A stretch of 47,247 nt of DNA from Marivita sp. XM-24bin2 (GTDB taxonomy: Bacteria; Pseudomonadota; Alphaproteobacteria; Rhodobacterales; Rhodobacteraceae). The notes below the pieces were generated by a model that worked only from the letters and a program-made list of their open reading frames with translations, was not told the DNA's origin and ran no database searches. Where the stretch lies: positions 1 to 47,247 of the forward strand of contig QCWH01000029.1 of assembly GCA_003149565.1 (NCBI GenBank). The letters run 5' to 3'. Positions 33,525 through 41,540 of this stretch are shown one piece after another (the first letter of the stretch is position 1; the number at the start of each line of letters is the position of its first letter). Made by a program: the position numbers and the translations under genes.

Positions 33525-34700
33525 ATGGTCACTACGCTGAAACCGCAACTCGGGGCCAACCCGGAACGTGCTCGCAGCCACAACAAACAGCTGGTTCTGC
33601 GCGCCATTCGGCATGTCGGAACGGCCGGTCGCGCCGAGATTGCGCGGGCCTCGGGCCTGTCCACGCAGGCGGTGTCGAACATTATTTCCGATCTGCTGCG
33701 CGAAGGCCTGCTGGTCGAACAGGGCGTGCGCAGCGCCGGGCGCGGATTGCCGGTCCAGCAATACGCGATCAAGCCCGACGGCGGTTATGCCTTCGGGGTC
33801 GAGGTGCGCCCGACAGCCGTGTTCATCGCCTTGGTTGATCTTGTCGGAACACCACTGCTGACCCAACGGACGCCCTTGGTCGATGCTCAAAAAGCCACCA
33901 TATTAGACACTGTTTCGGCCCAGCTCGACGACGCGCTGTCAAAAACGCACGTTCCGAAAGCGTTGCTGATGGGCGCGGGGATCGTCATGCCCGGTCCCTT
34001 CGGCGATACCGGTTTAACAGGAGCAGATTCCGAACTGCCCGGCTGGAATACCGGCGATCCGGCCGAGAGTTTTGCCAATGAGCTGGACCTGCCAGTCTTT
34101 GTTGAAAACGACGCCAACGCCGCAGCGATGGCCGAGCGGATGAACGGTGTCGCGCGTGGGTTGGATGATTTCGCCTATCTCTATTTCGGTCAAGGCCTTG
34201 GTCTCGGACTGGTTCAGAACGGTCAGGCGGTACAGGGCGCGTTCGGCAACGCAGGTGAGATCGGGCACATCACGGTGATCGTGCAGGACCGACCCGTGGA
34301 ACTCGAGACTGCGACCAGCCGTTTGTCTGTGCAGGCCTATCTGGCAGGGCAGGGAGTGACCGTGACCGATATGGACGATCTCAACAGTCTTTATTCCAGC
34401 GCAAACCGCCATTTGCTGGTGTGGTTGGATCAGGCCGCACAGGCCCTGTCCTCGGCCCTGTCGATCATCGAAAACCTGTTCGATCCGCAGACGGTGATCC
34501 TTGGCGGCGCGATGCCGGACGATCTCTTGGATCATATCATCGCCCACACCGTCTTGCCCGAACGCTCCGTCGCCAATCGACCCGACCGCACCCATCCACG
34601 TCTGATGCGCGGCACCTCTGGCCGCATGACGGCGACACTTGGGGCCGCCGCGCTGGTGCTGCACCAGGCCTTTACCCCCACCATCGCCGAAGCGAGGTAA
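33525..34700 (+). CDS. ROK-family transcriptional regulator
   Basis: A 391-residue protein with an N-terminal MarR-like helix-turn-helix (RAEIARASGLSTQAVSNIISDLLREGLLVE) and a ROK domain. The usual ATP-binding DxGGT near the domain start is replaced by VEVRPTAV. The zinc motif CxCGxxGCxE is absent after GEIGH (residues VIVQDRPVELE follow), so it is probably a sugar-sensing repressor without kinase activity. It is divergent from the binding-protein gene and two bases before the PIG-L gene. I take the ATG at 33525; a GTG 30 bases upstream would lie within the inverted repeat. Confidence 0.88.
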   Translation: MVTTLKPQLGANPERARSHNKQLVLRAIRHVGTAGRAEIARASGLSTQAVSNIISDLLREGLLVEQGVRSAGRGLPVQQYAIKPDGGYAFGVEVRPTAVFIALVDLVGTPLLTQRTPLVDAQKATILDTVSAQLDDALSKTHVPKALLMGAGIVMPGPFGDTGLTGADSELPGWNTGDPAESFANELDLPVFVENDANAAAMAERMNGVARGLDDFAYLYFGQGLGLGLVQNGQAVQGAFGNAGEIGHITVIVQDRPVELETATSRLSVQAYLAGQGVTVTDMDDLNSLYSSANRHLLVWLDQAAQALSSALSIIENLFDPQTVILGGAMPDDLLDHIIAHTVLPERSVANRPDRTHPRLMRGTSGRMTATLGAAALVLHQAFTPTIAEAR

Positions 34701-34702
34701 CC

Positions 34703-37036
34703 ATGCCGACTTCAGATCAGATCCGCCTTGAGCAGACCCGCATGCGCCCGCGTGTGCTTGACCTATGGTGGGCGCTGCGGCCGCTGCAATCGGTGGTGCG
34801 GCTGATGAACACCGGCGCGCATCCCGATGATGAGACCACCGCGCTGTTGGCCGCCATCAGCCTGCGTGATGGAATCAATCTTAGCTATGCCTGTTCGACG
34901 CGTGGCGAGGGCGGGCAGAACGACATCGGTACCGAAAGTGGCCCAGCGCTGGGTGCGCTGCGTACCCGCGAAATGGAGCGCGCCTGCGATCTGCTTAATA
35001 TGCGCCTCTATTGGCACGGCACCTCGCCCGACGATCCGATCCGCGATTTTCGCTTCTCCAAAAGTGGAGAGGAAACGATGGGCATCTGGGGTCATGATCG
35101 CCTGCTGCACCGCTTTGTCGAGATTGTGCGGACTGACCGCCCCGATATTATCCTGCCCACCTTCCTCGACGTGCCCGGCCAGCATGGCCACCACCGCGCC
35201 ATGACCCAAGCGGCACATGAGGTTATGGAGGCCGCCGCAAATCCCGATTTCCCGTCGAACCTGCCGCCGTGGCAGGTGTCGAAAATGTACCTGCCGGCAT
35301 GGTCCGGGGCAGGGCAGGCTTATGATGACGACCTGCCGCCGCCAGATGCCACGCTCACAATCGATGGTGCTGGCACAGACCCGATGTCGGGATGGAGTTA
35401 TGCCCGCATCGGCCAGATGTCCCGCGCCTATCACCGCACCCAAGGCATGGGGCGCTGGGTACCCGCGGGCCCCGGCAAGGATTGGCCGCTGCATCTGGCA
35501 GTCAGCCATGTTGACGGGCCAGACGATGCGCTGGACGCAGGCCTGCCGCAGACACTGGCCGATCTGGTCGAGATGGCACCGGATGTGAAACAAGACCTGT
35601 TGCTTGCGCATGGCTACATCACCGAAACCGTGTCTGCGTTTCCGCATGTGCGGCATATTGTGAAAACCGCAAAAAAGGCACTGCATCACCTGCAAAAGGC
35701 CCAAGCCGACGCACCCGAAAGCATTGCGCACCGCCTAGAGGCAAAACATCAACAACTCGCCCATGTTCTGCGTCTGGCGCTTGGCGTGGAGGTTGACGCC
35801 CGCACGCACCAAACTTGGCTCCGCCCCGGGGACATCACCGATGTCACGGTCGAGTTCGATGCCGGGGAGGCCAAAACCGCCAGCTACAGCCTCGCGCTCC
35901 CCTACGGCTGGTCCGAAGAAGACGGTCAGATCAAGATTTCCTCGAACGCCAATCAGACTGATCCCTATCGCGCCGAATATGATCCAGCCGATCCGCCACT
36001 GCCTCGGATCGAAATTCAGCTGGAGGCAACCACCGTGACGGTGCCGTTCGCCAAACCGCCGGTGATCTTGCCCGACCGAGCCGTGCTTATCGCGCCAGAT
36101 GTTGCTCTGATAAATCTCAAAACGCCCAAACGGTCGGTTTCCGTTGCTATCGCCGATGTCAGCCCCGCCGGGTCGCCTGTCAGCTTTGACCTGCCCGAGG
36201 GTTGGTCGATGGAGCAGGGCACCGGAGCGGTTGGAATCACCTTGCCGGACGACCCGGAACCGGGGCTCTATACCCTGCCGCTCTATGTCGGTGACGCCCC
36301 CGCGATGACTGAACAGCGCATTGCGTATGATCATGTCGACCCGACCGTCTACGCCCGCCCTGCTGCCCTGACCGTTCGGGTTTTGGATGTCGCGCTACCG
36401 CAGGCCAAGGTCGGCTATATCGGCAGCGGGCATGATGCGGTGGCCGACTGGCTAATGGCGCTCGGCGCAGACGTCACCGTGTTGACTGACGACCAAATCA
36501 CCAGCGACGACGCGCTAGCCGGGTTGGATACGATTGTCATCGGTATCTTTGCCCTTCGCTTCCGTGAGGGGTTGGTGACGGAAATGCCCCGTTTTCGCGA
36601 ATGGGTAGAACAAGGAGGCACGCTGGTGACCCTCTACCACCGCCCGTGGGACAACTGGGATCCAGACACTGTTCCGCCGCGTAGGCTGGAAATCGGCCAA
36701 CCCTCTCTGCGGTGGCGCGTGACCGATGCCGGAGCCGAGGTCACACATCTTGCCGACCACCCGCTGCTGTCGGAACCAAACCAGATCACCGCCGACGACT
36801 GGGAGGGCTGGGTCAAGGAACGCGGGCTCTACTTTGCCAAAAGCTGGGATGACGCCTACACGCCGCTGTTGTCCATGTCTGACCCCGGTGAAGACCCGCT
36901 GACCGGCGCGCTACTCACGGCCGACATCGGGAAAGGCCGTCACACCCATTGCAGCCTCGTCCTGCATCACCAGATGGCCAAGCTGGTGCCCGGTGCCTAT
37001 CGCCTGATGGCGAACCTGATTGCCCCTCGCCGATGA
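34703..37036 (+). CDS. large PIG-L deacetylase-type protein with C-terminal glutamine-amidotransferase-like domain
   Basis: A 777-residue protein in three parts. The N-terminal PIG-L/LmbE domain (about residues 30-270) has the zinc motif AHPDDE (His40, Asp42, Asp43) and a third ligand region GQHGHHRA (His161-His164), as in N-acetylglucosaminyl deacetylases. A middle region (about 290-550) looks like beta-sandwich repeats. The last 220 residues (KVGYIGSGHDAVADWL, then GLDTIVIGIFALRFRE and GGTLVTLYHRP) resemble a class I glutamine-amidotransferase fold without an evident catalytic Cys. It probably removes an acetyl group from an amino sugar or conjugate. There is no signal peptide, so it acts in the cytoplasm. 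It overlaps the EamA gene by four bases. Confidence 0.85.
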   Translation: MPTSDQIRLEQTRMRPRVLDLWWALRPLQSVVRLMNTGAHPDDETTALLAAISLRDGINLSYACSTRGEGGQNDIGTESGPALGALRTREMERACDLLNMRLYWHGTSPDDPIRDFRFSKSGEETMGIWGHDRLLHRFVEIVRTDRPDIILPTFLDVPGQHGHHRAMTQAAHEVMEAAANPDFPSNLPPWQVSKMYLPAWSGAGQAYDDDLPPPDATLTIDGAGTDPMSGWSYARIGQMSRAYHRTQGMGRWVPAGPGKDWPLHLAVSHVDGPDDALDAGLPQTLADLVEMAPDVKQDLLLAHGYITETVSAFPHVRHIVKTAKKALHHLQKAQADAPESIAHRLEAKHQQLAHVLRLALGVEVDARTHQTWLRPGDITDVTVEFDAGEAKTASYSLALPYGWSEEDGQIKISSNANQTDPYRAEYDPADPPLPRIEIQLEATTVTVPFAKPPVILPDRAVLIAPDVALINLKTPKRSVSVAIADVSPAGSPVSFDLPEGWSMEQGTGAVGITLPDDPEPGLYTLPLYVGDAPAMTEQRIAYDHVDPTVYARPAALTVRVLDVALPQAKVGYIGSGHDAVADWLMALGADVTVLTDDQITSDDALAGLDTIVIGIFALRFREGLVTEMPRFREWVEQGGTLVTLYHRPWDNWDPDTVPPRRLEIGQPSLRWRVTDAGAEVTHLADHPLLSEPNQITADDWEGWVKERGLYFAKSWDDAYTPLLSMSDPGEDPLTGALLTADIGKGRHTHCSLVLHHQMAKLVPGAYRLMANLIAPRR

Positions 37037-37911
37037 GCACAGACGCCCCCCGCGACAACCTCAAGGGGGGCGCGTGGCTGTTCGCCGACATGGCGCTGAA
37101 CATCTGGGCGCTGGGCATCGTCAAGGCGCTGGGCCTTGGCTATCCGGTGGCCCAGATCGTGTTCCTGCGGGCTGCCGTTGGCTTGTTCTTGCTGTCGCCA
37201 TGGATCTTCCGTAACCGCGCCGATTTCGCCCGCGTGCCGGACCTGCCGCTGCAGATCCTGCGCGTGGGGCTGAGCGTCGCCACCCTCACCGCCAGCTACT
37301 TCGCAATCGCACGCGTGCCGTTGGCTCTCTTCACGACGATGAACTTCACTCGTCCACTGGTGGTGATGGTGCTGGCCGCCCTCCTGCTGCGGGAACGGAT
37401 CGCACCGTCGCAATGGGGGGCTGCGGCGATAGCCATGATCGGTGTGATCATCGCCATTGATCCCGATGGCAAAGTACTTGGGCCGGGGTTGCTGGCCTTG
37501 GCGCTGGTCATCCTGACGGGTTCTGGTGCGGTGATCGTCACGCGGCGGTTGAGAGCGACGCCGACGATTGTGCTGATGACCGTCTACACCGTCGGTCTTG
37601 GCCTCTGCACCCTGCCATTCGCGTTCTGGTCATGGCAGCCGATCCCAACAGAGCACCTTGCCCCTCTGCTGGCCATCGGTGTGTTTGCACAAACCGCGCA
37701 GGCCTGTTTCCTGCGGGCGCATTACAACGGTGATGCCGGGGTTCTGTCAGTGCTTGGCTACATGAGCCTGCCTCTGTCAACGGCAGCCGGTTTCTTTGCG
37801 TTTGGCGAAACACCGACCATGCGGTTCTACGCAGGAAGTGCCATGGTTGTTCTGGCCGCCGCTTCGCTGACGGTGTCGCGGCGCAAGCGTCCTGTGATGC
37901 GGGTGCGGTGA
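37033..37911 (+). CDS. EamA/DMT-superfamily transporter
   Basis: A 292-residue protein with ten hydrophobic helices arranged as two EamA repeats. NIWALGIVKALGLGYPVAQIVFLRA and LFTTMNFTRPLVVMVLAALLL are typical first-repeat phrases; the second repeat starts near VLGPGLLALALVILTG. It is a drug/metabolite-type exporter or importer of unknown substrate. Its ATG overlaps the stop of the PIG-L gene (ATGA), so it probably serves the same pathway, perhaps to move a product. Confidence 0.88.
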   Translation: MSTDAPRDNLKGGAWLFADMALNIWALGIVKALGLGYPVAQIVFLRAAVGLFLLSPWIFRNRADFARVPDLPLQILRVGLSVATLTASYFAIARVPLALFTTMNFTRPLVVMVLAALLLRERIAPSQWGAAAIAMIGVIIAIDPDGKVLGPGLLALALVILTGSGAVIVTRRLRATPTIVLMTVYTVGLGLCTLPFAFWSWQPIPTEHLAPLLAIGVFAQTAQACFLRAHYNGDAGVLSVLGYMSLPLSTAAGFFAFGETPTMRFYAGSAMVVLAAASLTVSRRKRPVMRVR

Positions 37912-37919
37912 CGACATGG

Positions 37920-37938
37920 CCTGAACAGACTGTTCAGG
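37920..37938. repeat. perfect 19-bp palindrome downstream of the EamA gene
   Basis: CCTGAACAG-A-CTGTTCAGG has nine perfect pairs around one central base. It begins nine bases after the EamA stop and ends 76 bases before the GT4 gene. No T-run follows on either strand, so it could be an operator for the glycosyltransferase gene or a stabilising hairpin rather than a classic terminator. Confidence 0.85.
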
Positions 37939-38014
37939 AAAATTCGCTGGCTTAGGCGGCAATGCGCACCTATCGTCCCGGCCAATCGGAAGTTTGGGTA
38001 ACGTGTCAGCAGCA

Positions 38015-39229
38015 ATGTCGAACAGATCATTCGCGTACCTCGTGCCGCAGTTTCCCGGTCAGACCCACATCTTTTTCTGGCGCGAGATCGCCGCGCTTGA
38101 GGCGCAGGGCGTCACGCCGGTTCTCTACAGCACCACTGTGCCCCCCGCCGGTTTGATCTCGCACCACTGGTCCGACGACGCGATGGCGCGGACTACCTAC
38201 CTTGCTTCGCGCAATCCCGCGCTGCTTGCTGCGATCCTGCCCCGGCTGCCTTGGGGATCGATCCTGCGGGAAGCGCGTTTGATGCCCAAGGACGAGGCCA
38301 AGACCTTTCTCAAGGACGTCATCATCAGTGCTCCGGCTGCGGAAAAACTGGCGCGGGACTGCAAGCAGAAAGGCATCAGCCATATCCATGCGCATTCCTG
38401 TGGCCGTGCCGCGCTGATCGCGGCTCTGGCGCATCATGCGCATGGCCTGTCTTACAGCCTGACATTGCACGGTCCACTTCAGGACTATGGCGTCGGTCAG
38501 CGCTTCAAATGGCAGGGAGCCGCTTTCGCCAGCGTCATAACCCGCGCGCTTCTCGATCTGCTGCCCAACCAGCTGGGCGATGCGCTTCCCGCTCGTTTAC
38601 CGTTGCAGCCAATGGGCGTCGACACCAGCGCCTTCCGCCGCGACACGCCTTACCTGCCTCCTGGTCCCGGAGAACCGCTGCGCGTGTTCAGCTGCGGTCG
38701 TTTGAACGTGGTCAAAGGCCATCAGGATCTCATGCAGGCGGTGCGGCTGATGCTGGATCAGGGCCAGCCGGTCCAACTCGAGATCGCGGGTGAGGACGAT
38801 GCGGGCGGCACCGGGTATCGTGCCGAGCTGCAGCAGCACATAATTGAACTGGGGCTTGAGGCGCATGTAACGCTTTTGGGCGCGATCAGTGCCGTGGCTG
38901 TGAGGGAAAAGCTGATGGCCGCGCATGCATTTGTGCTTGCCAGTTGGTCAGAACCGCTGGGTGTCGCCTATATGGAGGCAATGAGCTGCGAGGTGCCGAC
39001 AATTGGCACAAACGCAGGTGGCGTTCCGGAGCTGATCACAAGCGGCAAAGACGGTGTCTTGGTGCCGCCCAAAGATCCAAAGGCGCTGGCCGCCGCACTG
39101 ATGCATCTGGCCAGCCACCCAGATGTCGCCGTGGCTCTCGCGCAGGCCGGACGTGCGCGCGTCGTTGCGGAATTCGACTCTAGTCGCGGCGCGGATATGC
39201 TCATCCGTGAGATCTGGCAGGAATCGTAA
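38015..39229 (+). CDS. GT4-family glycosyltransferase
   Basis: A 404-residue GT-B glycosyltransferase. The C-terminal half has the GT4 pattern RVFSCGRLNVVKGHQDLMQAV, LEIAGEDDAGG, and the E-x7-E motif Glu313/Glu321 in SEPLGVAYMEAMSCEVP that binds the donor sugar nucleotide, then TNAGGVPELI. The N-terminus (SFAYLVPQFPGQTHIFFWREI) is typical of exopolysaccharide-type enzymes. The start is uncertain: no good ribosome binding site precedes the ATG, and a TTG 21 bases earlier is also open. It ends 13 bases from the convergent GT2 gene. Confidence 0.9.
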   Translation: MSNRSFAYLVPQFPGQTHIFFWREIAALEAQGVTPVLYSTTVPPAGLISHHWSDDAMARTTYLASRNPALLAAILPRLPWGSILREARLMPKDEAKTFLKDVIISAPAAEKLARDCKQKGISHIHAHSCGRAALIAALAHHAHGLSYSLTLHGPLQDYGVGQRFKWQGAAFASVITRALLDLLPNQLGDALPARLPLQPMGVDTSAFRRDTPYLPPGPGEPLRVFSCGRLNVVKGHQDLMQAVRLMLDQGQPVQLEIAGEDDAGGTGYRAELQQHIIELGLEAHVTLLGAISAVAVREKLMAAHAFVLASWSEPLGVAYMEAMSCEVPTIGTNAGGVPELITSGKDGVLVPPKDPKALAAALMHLASHPDVAVALAQAGRARVVAEFDSSRGADMLIREIWQES

Positions 39230-39242
39230 CAGTGGCGTTGGA

Positions 39243-40295
39243 TCAGGATTTGTACCGATTGCCGTACATCCGCTCCTGCAGCTCGGTATACCACTGCTGA
39301 AAATTTTTCATGGGGAAGAACAAAAACACGGGAATCTGCGCAATGCCATAGGTGTAAGCGCGCACTGTCGGGAAGCTAAAGCGCTTTTGCGCCGCGTCGA
39401 TAGCCAGATAAAGACCTGCGAACTTTGCGAAAGACCCCAAACAGCGCAGTGCAGAGCGCATGTGATTGCTGCTGTGCACCGCGTGCAAAGCCAAGAGGTT
39501 GCGCACACGGATCGTGTTGATGCGAAAGCGGCTGGCGGTGCTGTCATTGCCATCAGCATGGAAAAAGCCCGCATCAGGTGCAACAACAAGCCGTCCAAAG
39601 CGAGAAAGTCGATAAGAGAAGTCGCTGTCTTCATGCGTGGCGTAGTAGCGGAGAAGTTCCGTCCAGCCCGAGTCTACGGCAAAGACCCGCCGGAATGTGG
39701 TGCGCCCGCCATTCACCAGACCGCTGGGGTGGACGTTCAGATGCTGGACCGATGCGGGGACCGGTCCCATGTCCACAGATTCGCCATACGGCACGAAATG
39801 GCTGTCGAGCGTCAGTTGGCTTTCAAACCATTCTCGGAGTTTCGAGCGATGCACTGGTACCGACGCTTGCGAGTCCTCGACTTTAGCTGACGGTTGGTAC
39901 GGCCCGTCAGTGAAATGTCCTGTCACCATCGCGATCTCGCTGTCCGAATCTGCATCGTAGACTGCCATCACTTTTTCCGCCGCATCGGGATAAAGATAAA
40001 TGTCATCATCCAATGAAAACACGATGTCAGATGTCGCAAGGCGCAGCGCCTGATTGCGCTGGAAGGTCAGGGACCGAACCTCTGCCGGAACATAGACCAG
40101 CGTCACGGTCTTCCATTCCGCCGCGAACTCTTCCAGCATCTGGTCGCGATGTTCTTCCCATGCGTCGGAAGCATCGACCACAACCACCTCAGAAGGGCGG
40201 CGGCTCTGGCCCAGTGCACAGCGCAGGGTTTCGACCAGAAAGTGTGGTCGATTATAGGTGCAGATCGTCAGTGTCCAGGTCAGTGGCATGAGCAT
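39243..40295 (-). CDS. GT2-family glycosyltransferase
   Basis: A 350-residue GT-A glycosyltransferase. The N-terminus has LTICTYNRPHFLVETLRCAL and EVVVVDASD. The metal-binding DxD is Asp96-Asp98 in VFSLDDDIYL, followed by a family-typical DSDFSYRLSRFG acceptor-side block. It transfers a sugar to an unknown acceptor, probably in surface-glycan synthesis. A second ATG two codons in gives an equally good start. It is divergent from galE. Confidence 0.9.
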   Translation of the reverse strand: MLMPLTWTLTICTYNRPHFLVETLRCALGQSRRPSEVVVVDASDAWEEHRDQMLEEFAAEWKTVTLVYVPAEVRSLTFQRNQALRLATSDIVFSLDDDIYLYPDAAEKVMAVYDADSDSEIAMVTGHFTDGPYQPSAKVEDSQASVPVHRSKLREWFESQLTLDSHFVPYGESVDMGPVPASVQHLNVHPSGLVNGGRTTFRRVFAVDSGWTELLRYYATHEDSDFSYRLSRFGRLVVAPDAGFFHADGNDSTASRFRINTIRVRNLLALHAVHSSNHMRSALRCLGSFAKFAGLYLAIDAAQKRFSFPTVRAYTYGIAQIPVFLFFPMKNFQQWYTELQERMYGNRYKS

Positions 40296-40349
40296 ACAGT
40301 AGTTACTAACATCGTAACGGCGAGATTACTGTGGTCTTAACAAGGTAAT

Positions 40350-40380
40350 TTGACAAAACTGCGGCGTCCTCGATTGTTAT
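40350..40380 (+). promoter_or_regulatory. possible sigma-70-type promoter for galE
   Basis: TTGACA at 40350-40355 is a perfect -35 hexamer. TGTTAT at 40375-40380 matches four of six -10 positions but with a long 19-base spacer. It would give a leader of about 130 bases before galE. The -10 assignment is weak. Confidence 0.35.
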
Positions 40381-40519
40381 GGAACCATCTTTGGCGCAGA
40401 AAGCTGGAATTCTCATCTCGAGATGCGCATTGCCGCCACATTTGCGCTATAGACGGCCTCCATCAACGCAAGGACGCCAATGGGGTAAATGCCTTGCAGA
40501 CAGAGCGGAAGGGGAACCT

Positions 40520-41536
40520 GTGAAACATCGTGTGCTACTAACGGGAGGGGCAGGATATATCGGCTCGCACACCTATGTGGCTTTGGTGGACGCAGGCTAT
40601 GACGTGGTGATCCTCGACAATTTCAGCAACGCCGCTGAGGACGTGCCCAAGCGCCTCAAAGACCTCACTGGCCAAGACACTACTGTGGTCAAAGCAGACG
40701 TCTTGGACCGGGCTGCGCTGGACCGCGTGTTCAAGGGCCACAAGATCGACGCAGTCATTCACTTCGCTGCGTATAAGTCGGTGGCTGAAAGCGTTCGGAA
40801 GCCGCTGGCTTATATGCAGAACAATGTTGTGGGCCTGATCAATCTCATGCAGGCAATGGACGACGCCGAGGTGCGACGGCTGGTCTTTTCGTCATCTGCC
40901 ACCGTCTATGGCGCACATGCAGAGCTTCCGATCCGAGAAGACGCAGCATTGAGCTATGCCAATCCATACGGTCATTCCAAACTGATCTGCGAGCAGATCA
41001 TCGAAGAGACCATTGCCTCGGACCCGCGTTGGTCTGTGGGGGTTTTGCGGTATTTCAATCCCGTGGGAGCCCATCCTTCGGGCCTGATCGGCGAAGACCC
41101 GGCTGGGGTGCCCGACAACCTGATGCCCTATGTTGCCAAGGTGGCAGCAGGCGAATTGCCGGTTCTGTCGGTGTTTGGGGATGACTACCCGACGCCGGAT
41201 GGAACGGGCGTGCGTGATTACATCCATGTGTTCGATCTGGCCCAGGGTCATGTGCAGTCGCTGAACGCGCTGGAGCGGGATGGCACGGGTCACATCGTCA
41301 ATCTGGGCACTGGGCGGGGGTATTCCGTGCTCGAACTGATCGCGACATATGCAAGGGCCAGCAATCGCGACATCCCGTACAAGATTGCTCCGCGCCGCGA
41401 AGGCGATGCTGCGTCGAGCTACGCGGACCCGAGCCTCGCAAAAGCCGTTCTGGGTTTTGAGGCGCAGTATGATCTCTTCGATATGTGCCGTACCAGTTGG
41501 GTCTGGATGCAGACTTCGACCCAGACGGCCGACTAA
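40520..41536 (+). CDS. galE: GalE, UDP-glucose 4-epimerase
   Basis: A 338-residue short-chain dehydrogenase-type epimerase, the same length as E. coli GalE. It has NAD-binding GGAGYIG at residues 9-15, SSSATVYG, and the catalytic Tyr150-x3-Lys154 in PYGHSK (Tyr149/Lys153 in E. coli). Further family blocks are YFNPVGAHPSGLIGEDP and GVRDYIHVFDLAQGH. It interconverts UDP-glucose and UDP-galactose and supplies donor sugars. I place the start at a GTG because AAGGGG lies five bases upstream; the open frame extends 47 codons further but without family similarity. It ends four bases from the convergent fusion gene. Confidence 0.96.
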   Translation: MKHRVLLTGGAGYIGSHTYVALVDAGYDVVILDNFSNAAEDVPKRLKDLTGQDTTVVKADVLDRAALDRVFKGHKIDAVIHFAAYKSVAESVRKPLAYMQNNVVGLINLMQAMDDAEVRRLVFSSSATVYGAHAELPIREDAALSYANPYGHSKLICEQIIEETIASDPRWSVGVLRYFNPVGAHPSGLIGEDPAGVPDNLMPYVAKVAAGELPVLSVFGDDYPTPDGTGVRDYIHVFDLAQGHVQSLNALERDGTGHIVNLGTGRGYSVLELIATYARASNRDIPYKIAPRREGDAASSYADPSLAKAVLGFEAQYDLFDMCRTSWVWMQTSTQTAD

Positions 41537-41540
41537 CGCG

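Noticed and set aside
33525-34700. sugar kinase (glucokinase-type) annotation for the ROK protein
   Set aside because: The ATP-binding DxGGT motif is missing and an N-terminal DNA-binding domain is present.
37920-37938. LexA/SOS box reading of the 19-bp palindrome
   Set aside because: Alphaproteobacterial LexA sites are direct repeats GTTC-N7-GTTC. This is an inverted GAAC-N5-GTTC and the flanking genes are not SOS genes.
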